Assembly: GCA_030849075.1 (NCBI GenBank)
Contig: JASAOO010003029.1
Location: 1 to 15,460, forward strand
Length of the DNA: 15,460 nt
Direction of reading: 5' to 3'
DNA from: Zelonia costaricensis
Taxonomy: Eukaryota > Euglenozoa > Kinetoplastea > Trypanosomatida > Trypanosomatidae
Part shown: piece by piece, positions 7,983 through 15,460 of the stretch
Layout of the letters: each line of letters begins with the position of its first letter
How positions within the stretch are numbered: position 1 is the stretch's first letter
The notes under the pieces: generated by a model
Told to the model about the DNA's origin: nothing
Databases searched by the model: none
What the model saw: the letters and a program-made list of their open reading frames with translations, nothing else
Program-made: the position numbers and the translations under genes

Positions 7983-8119
7983 CACCCCCATAGACCTACA
8001 CACACACGCACAATCATACGTACTTGTACAAGCACAGCTGCACTGGCTGCTCTTCTCCAACTACCTAGGCACCTCAGTATAGACACGGCGTGCGAGTCGC
8101 CGTCTTCGCTCGGCGCTAC

Positions 8120-8151
8120 ACTTCCCTGCTCCTCCTCCTCCTCCCTCGTAG
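8120..8151 (+). promoter_or_regulatory. Predicted polypyrimidine tract and proximal trans-splice acceptor of the PH-protein gene
   Basis: A CTCC-rich tract at about 8120-8148 ends in GTAG, with AG at 8150-8151, leaving a 5'UTR of about 38 bases before ATG 8190. This is the better placed of two candidates; 7670 is the other. Confidence 0.45.
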
Positions 8152-8189
8152 ATCCGAAGCGGTGGGCTTCTGCGCCACCGGCTGTGGCA

Positions 8190-11174
8190 ATGCCGCTGAC
8201 GGCGTCGCCATCGGTGTCCGACTCCATCGCGTACCTGCATGACTTCGTGCACCACGCAGACCCCGCGAGTACCGCACGCGCGGCCCACTCTCCCGCCGTG
8301 GCACCCGCGCTGGCGTCGGCAGCACCGAGACGAGCCGCCTCGGCTGGAATCGCGGTCTTGGGGGAGCACAGCAGCAGTGCCTTGCGCCGCCACACGCCGG
8401 CAGACCAATCCTACGCGGGCGCACCGGCACGGGCAGCGGACACGACCTACTCCGCCATCAGCGGCCGCTCCTCCGTGCTGAGTGCGAGCGACTCGCTTCG
8501 TGGTGTGGGTGGGATGGAGTCGGGCCTGGCGGCGCAGAGGCAGGGCTCCCTCTTTCGCTACGGCAAAGACAACAGCAACACCGTTGCCAACACCACAGTC
8601 ACTGCCGCGCCGAGCCACCCCTCCTTTCACACACCGCAGCAGCGGCCGCACTCGTACGGCGGTGGCACCGCTGCGGCGGCCGAGGCTGCGCCACCGCCAC
8701 CCCTGCACCCCTCGTCACGGGCAGCAGGCGCGCCGCAATGGGAGCGCGGCCGCACCGCCTCCTTCTCCTCCCCGCCGTTCGGACAGGCCCACACCGGCGC
8801 TGCACCAACACCGCCGCCGCCGGCGACGCCGTTCAGCTGGCGGCGCGCATCAGTCGATCCGCCATCCCCGTCAGGCGCCTCACGGCACGCCGCGTCGCTG
8901 CCGTCGTCCTCGTCGCTCTTGTGGGGATGGGGCGAGGGCCACAACCACAGCGGGGCGACGGGTGCAGCTGCGGCTGCCTCGCCCTCCCCGTTCGACCCCC
9001 GCCGCGCCGCCGCGCCATGGAGGAGGGCGGCAGCGGCCTACGAGGAGGTGCGCGCGGCAGAGTCGGCGCCGCCGTCCCTCCCTGCGCACGTCGCACCAAA
9101 CACGCAGGCGAGTCGGTCACCACGGCGCCGCCCCCCGCTGGCGCCATATCCCCCCGTCGTTGATGTCCCCGCGGCAGGGGCGGCACAGCCCGCTGCTGCC
9201 GCCGCTGCACAGCAACCGACGCTGACCCTGGCGGAGGCCGAGGGCGTTGACAGCGGTGAGGCCCACGCTGTCAACATGCATCGCATCGCGCGCTACTTGA
9301 AGGACTACTACGCCCGTGAGTCGGACGAGACGGCGCGTGGGGTGGAGTCGCTGAGCGCCGAGGACGTTGCAGGGCTGGCGCAGTGCTTCTACGTCGACCT
9401 CTACCGCGCGGTGCGGGTGGCGCGGCAGGCGTCCGGGCTGGAGACGTCGGCGTTCGCGGCTGAGGACCCGCCGGCCGAGGTGGTCGCCAGTGTTGCCCCT
9501 GCGCCGGCGGCCATGCGGCGGGAGCGGGGCGCTGCCGCGGCCAGCACCGACGCAACGCGCAACTCGGCGTCCTCAGTGCAGCGGTGGCACAGCTCGGGCG
9601 AGGACGAGGCGGAGGTGCAGCTGCCCGCGCCACGAACCGCCACCCCGCCGCCACCGCCGTCGTCGCAGCCCTCTGCGTTCCGTCGGCAGGGCACCGCACG
9701 TCCCATCCACGGCGACGCCGCTGTCGGCCCGTCCCACCCCGCCGTATCGGCGTGGCTGGACCATCAAGAGACACAGGAAGAAGCCGGCACCGTGTCGGCT
9801 GCCGCGCGGGCAGCATCAGAGCCGACGCGGCGTGCGCCCAACTCGCAGCTGGCCTTTAGCGGGGGCGGCACGCACCCGGTGCAGGTCATTACTGCTCGAC
9901 TGCCCGCCTTTCGCAACGACGACGCCGCGGTGTCCGACGACGTGCATTCGGCACCGACGGGCCTTTCCCGCTCCGCCCTGCGCGCGCAGTCGCAGCCACC
10001 ACGCGGCAGGGCGGCGTACGGCGCCGGCGTGGCAGGCGAGTCCGATGACGCAGCGACGGAGGCGATGTCGTCGCTGGCACTGGCCGCGACGCCGTCCCCG
10101 CCGTACGTGCACCACACGTCTGCACCCACGAGCAACGGAGCCGCACACGTGCAGCCCGCAGCGTGGATGCGGCAGCACGCTTTCCCACCATCGGTGCAGC
10201 CGCAGCGGAGCGGGGCGGCGGGTACGACGCCGATGCAGCTGCAGGGCTATCACGCGCTGGGTATGCAGTATGCTGCTCCGGTGGGGCGAGGCGGAGCGGA
10301 CGCCTCGCCCGGCCGCGCACACAACCAAGAGAGGCAGCCGCAACTGCAGCTGCAGCCTTACGCGAGCGAACAGGGTGCCGCCGCGCGCCGTGAGGACGGT
10401 GCTCGACGACGTCGCCTTCGCTTCGTGCGTCTTGCAGAAGGTGGTCCGGACAGCAGCAGCGACGACAGCGACGGCGAGTACGCCAGTGACTACAGCTCCA
10501 CCGCCGGCACCGCCCCGCAGACGGAGGAGGGCGGCAGAGGGCCAAGCCGCAGGGGACCCGGTAGCCGTCAGCGAGGCGGCGGCAGCGAGAGTGTCGTGGC
10601 TGCGGAGCCGACCAGCGGCATTGTGAAGCGGCCGCTCAAGGACTTGATGCCGATGCTGCGCTCCCGCGGCACTGTTCTCCTCAAGCACATCGACAGCCGC
10701 CGCCGCCCGCACCTGCGCCTCTTCCAGATCCTCGACTGCATGGACACGTACCAGGGCAACGACGTGCTGATGCCGCACCTGACGTGGGCCACACCGGAGG
10801 GCGTGCATCGACGTGACCGGCTGCCACGCGCGCGGCGCACGAAGCACGGGGGCCCGCTGCCGACAGGGCTGTCCTTCTCCGAGCAGGAGGTGCCGTACGA
10901 GACGGCCCTGAACCTCGTGCACCTGCGCGCCGTCTACGTGGGCGCCGGTCGCGGCATCTCGAACGCGTACATGTCGCTCTTCCACCGTCGCGGCGGGGAC
11001 GGCTCTGCGGCCGTGCTCGACCACGCGGACCACGCCGTGGCGGACGGCATGTGTGCCGTCTTCGTCTTTGCGTCTCGCCCGGTGGCGGTCACCTTCCTCC
11101 GCGAGGATGATCGGCAGATATGGGTTGGCGCAATGATGGGCGTCGTGGAGCGCAACCGCACTCTGAAACCGTGA
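8190..11174 (+). CDS. Uncharacterised protein with a C-terminal PH-like domain
   Basis: A 994-residue protein of unknown function. Residues 1 to about 345 and 430 to 800 are low-complexity and probably disordered, rich in Ala, Pro, Ser and, in places, Gln. A more ordered, probably helical segment lies at about 350-430 (including MHRIARYLKDYYARE and QCFYVDLYRAVRVARQ). A basic stretch (RRRRLRF, about 738-745) precedes an acidic-serine cluster (DSSSDDSDGEYASDYSS, about 754-770) that looks like casein kinase 2 target sequence. From about 808 to the end the sequence fits a PH domain: GTVLLKH at 827-833, LRLFQI, LTW, LVHLRAVYVGAGRG, a CAVFVF strand, and a final helix with IWVGAMMGVVE (W978). This resembles the PH domains of phospholipase C and plant RCC1-type proteins, with a longer insert after LTW. 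ATG 8190 is the first in-frame ATG; the frame is open upstream to about 7935 but with no ATG. The PH call is my reading of the fold pattern, and lipid binding is inferred only. The coding status is secure from length, high third-position GC and structure. Confidence 0.88.
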   Translation: MPLTASPSVSDSIAYLHDFVHHADPASTARAAHSPAVAPALASAAPRRAASAGIAVLGEHSSSALRRHTPADQSYAGAPARAADTTYSAISGRSSVLSASDSLRGVGGMESGLAAQRQGSLFRYGKDNSNTVANTTVTAAPSHPSFHTPQQRPHSYGGGTAAAAEAAPPPPLHPSSRAAGAPQWERGRTASFSSPPFGQAHTGAAPTPPPPATPFSWRRASVDPPSPSGASRHAASLPSSSSLLWGWGEGHNHSGATGAAAAASPSPFDPRRAAAPWRRAAAAYEEVRAAESAPPSLPAHVAPNTQASRSPRRRPPLAPYPPVVDVPAAGAAQPAAAAAAQQPTLTLAEAEGVDSGEAHAVNMHRIARYLKDYYARESDETARGVESLSAEDVAGLAQCFYVDLYRAVRVARQASGLETSAFAAEDPPAEVVASVAPAPAAMRRERGAAAASTDATRNSASSVQRWHSSGEDEAEVQLPAPRTATPPPPPSSQPSAFRRQGTARPIHGDAAVGPSHPAVSAWLDHQETQEEAGTVSAAARAASEPTRRAPNSQLAFSGGGTHPVQVITARLPAFRNDDAAVSDDVHSAPTGLSRSALRAQSQPPRGRAAYGAGVAGESDDAATEAMSSLALAATPSPPYVHHTSAPTSNGAAHVQPAAWMRQHAFPPSVQPQRSGAAGTTPMQLQGYHALGMQYAAPVGRGGADASPGRAHNQERQPQLQLQPYASEQGAAARREDGARRRRLRFVRLAEGGPDSSSDDSDGEYASDYSSTAGTAPQTEEGGRGPSRRGPGSRQRGGGSESVVAAEPTSGIVKRPLKDLMPMLRSRGTVLLKHIDSRRRPHLRLFQILDCMDTYQGNDVLMPHLTWATPEGVHRRDRLPRARRTKHGGPLPTGLSFSEQEVPYETALNLVHLRAVYVGAGRGISNAYMSLFHRRGGDGSAAVLDHADHAVADGMCAVFVFASRPVAVTFLREDDRQIWVGAMMGVVERNRTLKP

Positions 11175-11263
11175 CCGGGTGGGGGTGGGGGGTGGTGACG
11201 CTGACACAACTGCCAGTGTCCGCTCGTCATCTACTGTGTGTTGGAGGCGCGTAGCGGCGGCGA

Positions 11264-11281
11264 TGTGTGTGTGTGTGTGTA
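11264..11281 (+). repeat. (TG)n microsatellite
   Basis: TG run about 90 bases after the PH-protein stop codon, repeating the arrangement seen after the carrier gene. Confidence 0.85.
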
Positions 11282-11369
11282 TGCCGTCGACGCCTGCGCT
11301 GTACGACTCATTCAAGCCAAAAAAGAAGAACGCAGCTGTATTATCCTTTTAAACTCCCGTGTGAGAGAT

Positions 11370-11581
11370 TCGAGCTGCGCTCGAGGCGGGGGCCGCAGGG
11401 GAAACAGCCTGCAGCGGATTTTTAGGTCCGTGGAGGGACTCGTCGAGCTGACGTGGTCTTGAACAAGTGAGCGGCGCTGTGCGGATACGTTAGAGGCCCA
11501 GGCTGGCCCTCTATTGCCACTCTCCATGCATGGCACTCGTCCTTTTGTGCACTTCGCACACTCGTTCACACTCTAGGAGTG
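11370..11581 (+). repeat. Cluster of short inverted repeats; possible degenerate SIDER-type element
   Basis: Four small perfect inverted repeats sit in about 210 bases: TCGAGC/GCTCGA (11370-11384, 3-base loop), the palindrome CCATGCATGG (11524-11533), GTGC/GCAC (11547-11559, 5-base loop) and CACTC/GAGTG (11569-11581, 3-base loop). The stretch 11430-11600 is more balanced in base composition than the CT-rich DNA after it. Its wording reminds me of the short interspersed degenerate retroposons (SIDER) common in Leishmania 3'UTRs, but that link is from memory and unverified. Confidence 0.35.
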
Positions 11582-12380
11582 CGTCTGGCGGCGCGATTGC
11601 CCTGCCACGTGCCTCGGCACCTTTTTTCCCCTAAACCGTCAACCTCTTCTTATCTTGAGCAATCGCCGTGTGTGCGCCTCCCTCCTGTGCCCTTGTCGTC
11701 CGTCCCTTCCAAACTCTCTCTACTCTTCAGGCATCGTCTCCCCTCCTCGTGCGCCGTCACCTTCCTCCCCTACCTGATCTGTCCTCACCCCCTTCCTCTC
11801 CCCTGTGTTCACCAATCCCTCAGTAGAAAAAAGAGCGACGCCGCACAAACACACAACACACACACGACGCAACTCCCGGCGAGCGGCTTTACGCTGCACA
11901 ACCACCCAAACACAATCACACAAACATACGGTCTCTTTTTTCTTCTTCGCTTCCCCCCCCTTCACTCCTCACCCTTCCCTCCCCCTACTCCGTCAAGTGG
12001 GGTCTCCATCAGAAGGCGCGCACAGGTCCCACCGCTTCCACCTCCCGCTTTCTGTCTCTCTCGCTCTCTCGCTCACTCTCTCACTTTTTTCTTCCCCCGC
12101 TTCCCGCGCACGAACTCCGACGCACGCACGAGCCAAACACGCACTCGCGCACGTCGCCGCTTCCCCACCCCCTTTCTAGCTCCCCCCTCATCACCTCTCT
12201 GTGCAGCATCTCCTTCGCTCTCTGTCACCCACCCACCCTCCCTCCCCGACGGCCTCGCACGCCGCACACGATCTCGTCGCCGCACCCAGGGTCCTCTGGA
12301 AGGCGCAAAGGCACAGCACGGCACTCGTCTGCCGCTGCCACGTAGCTAAGAAAAGGACGCATCGTGTACGTTTGACTTCC

Positions 12381-12400
12381 CACCCACCCACCCACCCACC
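12381..12400 (+). repeat. (CACC)5 tetranucleotide repeat
   Basis: Five head-to-tail CACC units followed by further C, within the pyrimidine-rich region downstream of the PH-protein gene. Confidence 0.9.
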
Positions 12401-13201
12401 CCCCGCCGAGCCCAGTAGAAGTGGGGCCCCACAACGCTGCGTTTCGCCTCCTATACGCCTCCAAGTCCTCGTTTGCCCCCCCCCCCGGCCCCTATCCCCA
12501 CCTCTTTAGGGTTGCGTGGGTCACGCTCCCGTTGCCTTTCATCTCACACTTCAACGGTCGCCGCGTACCGTCCGAGGGCACGGGGCTCATCGCGAGACGC
12601 AACACGCACGCGCGGTGTGGCCGATCCCTCTCGCGCCCTTACCTTTTTTTATTATCTTCCCCACCGTCGAGGCACTTGCACTGTAGCGAAGCGGTTGTGT
12701 TGGCTTCACGCGGAGCTCTGCCACTTCCCCTCTCCCTTCCGTGCCCACTCCCCCCCCCTCCACCCTCAACCGCTGCTACCCACGTACGCTGCACCGAACA
12801 ACACGCCACGCAAGGAGCACGCCCCCTCGCTCTCCTTTGTTTTCCTCTTGTGTACCTTTTCGTGTCTTGCCCGGCTTGCCTTCGACCTGCTCGTGTGGGC
12901 GCCGCCGTGCGTGTCTGCGTGCCTGCACGCCGCCGTCGTCGTGCCACACATCCCTTGTGCTTGTGGCAACTTCCCTCCCCTCTTTGTCTCGGCTCGCCTG
13001 TCGTCTCCTCCTCCTCCCCCCTCGTGTGCTTTCAAGCTTCACCCCCGGACTGTGTGTGAACAGCAGCAGCAAGCCTCTCTCTCCATCTCTCCCTGCTGAC
13101 GCGGTCCGCCTTCGACATCGACCAGTACCACTACTACGCCGACCGGCGCAAGCGTCGAGAGCCCCCTTCTCCCTCTTTTCACTCGGCTTTGTTTTTCGAC
13201 C

Positions 13202-13203
<2 letters not shown>

Positions 13204-13231
<28 letters not shown>
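13204..13231 (+). repeat. (TG)n microsatellite
   Basis: Uninterrupted TG run of 28 bases, standing out as a purine-containing island within CT-rich sequence. Confidence 0.95.
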
Positions 13232-13234
<3 letters not shown>

Positions 13235-13734
13235 ATCGTCTTACTGCGTTGTTTGCGCCGCTCGCGTTCCCTCCAAACTCCTGCTTTGTGTGCCATCTCC
13301 ATCCCTCCTTTTAGTTTGACTGTATTCTCTGCCGAGCACCCTCCCCCCTCCCCCCGCTGCCTGCCCGTCTCCTTCGTTGCCGGTGCTTATCTCCCCTCTC
13401 CCCTCCCTCCCCCTTTATCCCTCCTTGCGCACACCCATCGGCAGCGTCGCCCACCTGCGTTCTTGTTCGGGTGACGGGTCTGCTCGTCTGTTCCCGTCTC
13501 CGGGCCTCCACTCCCTCATTGCACGTGCACGCAAGCGGTGCCGGCTGTTCATCCTCGACAACCCAACTTCACACACACGCGGAGCAAGTACAGCGACCAC
13601 TACCACCACCGTCACAGCAAGAGCCACACGCACGCGCGAGACGATCGCCATCCACGCCGTGTCACACACGCACACGGCGCAAAGAAGTACCAAAGGCATT
13701 GCCGGCATCTACGAGGCTCACCTTCCCACCCCCA

Positions 13735-13807
13735 ATTCTTCTCTCTCCTCCTCCTCCTCTTCCCCTCTTCATCATCTTCTGTGCGTTCTTTGTCTTTCTC
13801 TTTGCAG
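13735..13807 (+). promoter_or_regulatory. Strong polypyrimidine tract with CAG acceptor
   Basis: About 65 bases of nearly pure C and T (including TCCTCCTCCTCCTC and TTCTTTGTCTTTCTC) end in TTTGCAG, with AG at 13806-13807 and G after it. It has the best match to a splice acceptor in the window. It could add the spliced leader for the next gene downstream, or be one of several alternative sites. Confidence 0.45.
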
Positions 13808-14260
13808 GGTATCCACTCCCTCCTCCTTCTCATCGGCAGCGAAGACAGCGTATTGTGCTCAGCGGCACCCCTCTCCCCCTCCCCCCGTGCGTGTGTGTGT
13901 CTGTGTTTTGTGTGGTTGTGTGCGGGTGTGCGGGTGTGTACGTGTGGCTGGGTGAACGCGTCCGCGCTGAAGTCATTCTCTCTCTTCTCTCTCCTTGCTT
14001 CCCTCGTTTCCTCCTTCCTTCCGTTCTTCCTCCTAGCTTTCTCTCCCCCGCGTGCGCGCACTACAGTGATCGCGCCGGGTCTGCTCCCGCTGCTGCTACT
14101 GCTACGGCTGCTGTGGCTGTCGCTGCTTTGTCCGCTTTACCCCAGTAAACCACCCGACATCAGCACACACTTACACGCACGAAGCACCTACACACAAACA
14201 AAAACGCAAACGGCACGCAGCCCACTTTCTCGCACGCTTCCTCTTCTTTTCTGCTCCTCC

Positions 14261-14302
14261 TTTTTTTTTTTTTCGCTGCCTCTGTTTTGCACGCACGGTT
14301 AG
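14261..14302 (+). promoter_or_regulatory. T-run with downstream AG; candidate splice acceptor
   Basis: A run of 13 T (14261-14273) after a CT-rich stretch is followed by the first AG at 14301-14302. This is another candidate trans-splice acceptor in the right-end region. Confidence 0.4.
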
Positions 14303-14504
14303 GCGCACACCGACACGTCTGGTTCTCTTGTCTCGCAGTATTTGTCTTTTGGCCTCGGCTTCTCTCCGAGGCGCGTCGTGCGCTGCGCTCTCCTCTCCCC
14401 CCTTTTCCCCTCATCTCCTGTCTCTGCCCTCCTCGAGGGTGGCTGGCAAAGTCGTGCTCACGTGGGTGCGCGTACGCAGCGTGAAAGGCACAAGGGCCGT
14501 AGCC

Positions 14505-14524
14505 GCACACACACACACACACAC
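14505..14524 (+). repeat. (CA)n microsatellite
   Basis: CA run of about ten units in the right-end untranslated region. Confidence 0.9.
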
Positions 14525-14917
14525 GATCATCAGTGTCGGCCTCCTCTTCAGCGCAGCGTGTCCGCGACGCCCGCACCCTTTTCTCCCTCTCGGCTGCTGT
14601 GGCACTGTTATCTGCACGCGCGTGGACAGCGGATTTCTCGTAGACGGCACCTCGCACCTACTCCGCCACACCTCAAGCACGCGCTGACCACCGCCCCCCC
14701 CCTTGCCGTGGCACCCGCGCCCTCGCCTCGCCATCTCATCTAAATTTCCGAGCCGCGTGCACCCCTCGCACGCCCCCCTTCTCTCCTTCCCCAGTACCCA
14801 GTGACTCACTCCCCCCTTCCCCCCCGGTGTGGCTGCAGTGTGTGTGTGTGTGCGTGAGAGTCGGAAGTTCGACACTCACGTCCCTTGACTTTTTCTTTTC
14901 TTCTCTTTTCTCATCCC

Positions 14918-14950
14918 CGTCGCCATCCCGTCGCCATCCCGTCGCCCCCC
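14918..14950 (+). repeat. 11-base tandem repeat, about 2.6 copies
   Basis: CGTCGCCATCC at 14918-14928 and 14929-14939 is followed by a third unit that starts the same (CGTCGC) and then runs into C. Confidence 0.85.
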
Positions 14951-15289
14951 CTCAAACACCCGCCCAGTAAGTGTACACACACCTCCTTCTTCCTTCGTTC
15001 TGCCTTCGATTCTGGCCATCCGCGTCGCCTACGTATTTGCCCCTTCTCCCTCCGCCACTGTTCACTGGCTTCTCACCTTGCTCCTGCGTGCGTGCACGTT
15101 GCACTGCCACCCCCACGGGCCTCCCGTCCCCCTCCTTCCTCTTCCTCGCCTTCGCAGCGTCCTCCGCTGCGGCATCGGTCTTTATCTCCCTCCCCCCTCC
15201 CCACCCGCACTGTTGTCCAACCCTCTGTTGCCCTTCCGTTAACCTTCCCAAGCTGCCACTCCAACCCCTCCACCCCCGTTCGTTGTAGT

Positions 15290-15355
15290 TTCAGAGGGTA
15301 CACGACGGCGTCTTCCACCCCCTCCCCTCCCCCCTTCGATCACCCGCGTTGACAG
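15290..15355 (+). promoter_or_regulatory. Final polypyrimidine tract and predicted acceptor for a gene beyond the window
   Basis: A CT-rich stretch (about 15310-15338) leads to AG at 15354-15355. Immediately after, the composition changes from pyrimidine-rich to purine-rich and A-rich, as 5'UTRs often are after a splice site. No start codon follows in the remaining 105 bases in a context I can support. Confidence 0.4.
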
Positions 15356-15460
15356 AAGGAGGAAAGCGCACGTTAAACACGCTAACCAAAGCAAAAGAGA
15401 AAAGGACCGCACCTCACGCGTCGTGACGTGTGCGCCCGCGACCGACCCCGCTCAGTACCG

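Larger units (their letters stand above)
6058..8189 (+). other. Intergenic region between the carrier and PH-protein genes
   Basis: About 2.1 kb with no supported gene. It holds the likely carrier 3'UTR (G-rich block, then TG-rich sequence), CA-rich sequence near 6840-6960, a purine/G-rich block near 7293-7335, and pyrimidine tracts before 8190. Overlapping open frames on both strands are rich in Cys/Val or His/Thr, as translated TG/CA repeats are. Confidence 0.6.
11175..15460 (+). other. Long gene-free region at the right end
   Basis: About 4.3 kb. The first 400 bases are probably the 3'UTR of the PH-protein gene, with a G-rich block, a TG run and several small inverted repeats. From about 11580 to 15350 the + strand is overwhelmingly C and T, with CA, TG and CACC simple repeats. 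Open frames are Ser/Pro/Leu/Cys-rich and overlap on both strands. I see no recognisable protein domain, tRNA or snoRNA box pair. The last 110 bases turn purine-rich and probably begin the 5'UTR of a gene beyond the window. Confidence 0.6.

Noticed and set aside
9367..10626. A 419-residue + strand open frame inside the PH-protein gene
   Set aside because: It is the alternative frame of the same GC-rich region, almost all Arg, Pro, Ser and Cys. The main frame continues through it without a break.
9816..11315. A 499-residue open frame on the - strand across the PH-protein gene
   Set aside because: It is the antisense shadow of a GC-rich coding region, Arg/His/Ala-rich and with no domain, while the + strand frame has a PH-like fold.
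12421..14302. Overlapping + strand open frames of 150-250 residues in the right-end region
   Set aside because: Pyrimidine-rich DNA rarely forms stop codons, so long frames are expected by chance. These are Ser/Pro/Leu/Cys-rich, overlap in several frames and show no domain.

Overview
The window looks like nuclear DNA from a trypanosomatid, most likely Leishmania or a close relative. Three intron-free, GC-rich coding regions lie on the same (+) strand. They are separated by long gaps full of polypyrimidine tracts, TG/CA microsatellites and CT-rich simple sequence. This is the usual layout of a polycistronic transcription unit, where polypyrimidine tracts followed by AG direct spliced-leader trans-splicing and polyadenylation of the gene upstream. 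There are no bacterial-type operons, ribosome binding sites, tRNAs, rRNAs, CRISPR arrays or intact mobile elements. The genus is inferred from sequence style and protein content, not from a database match.

Layout: 1-1278 is a flank that may hold the last codons or 3'UTR of an upstream gene, then the pyrimidine-rich leader region of gene 1. 1279-2007 encodes a 242-residue tail-anchored Qb-type SNARE that resembles the NPSN group. 2008-4986 is intergenic, with TG/CA repeats first and CT-rich sequence later. 4987-6057 encodes a 356-residue mitochondrial carrier of the ADP/ATP-carrier type whose substrate and gating residues depart from the canonical protein. 6058-8189 is intergenic. 8190-11174 encodes a 994-residue protein with a long disordered Ala/Pro/Ser-rich body and a probable PH domain at its extreme C-terminus. 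11175-15460 is about 4.3 kb with no credible gene: a 3'UTR with several small inverted repeats (possibly a degenerate SIDER-type element), then about 3.8 kb of strongly pyrimidine-biased sequence that ends in a polypyrimidine/AG junction and an abrupt change to purine-rich sequence at about 15350. That is probably the 5' leader of a gene beyond the window.

The three genes do not form an obvious pathway (membrane fusion, mitochondrial transport, probable lipid or protein binding through PH). In trypanosomatids, neighbouring genes in a transcription unit usually share only transcription. The points most worth following are the altered carrier, the uncharacterised PH-domain protein, the TG/CA foldbacks and G-rich blocks in the untranslated regions, and the very long gene-free pyrimidine tract at the right end.
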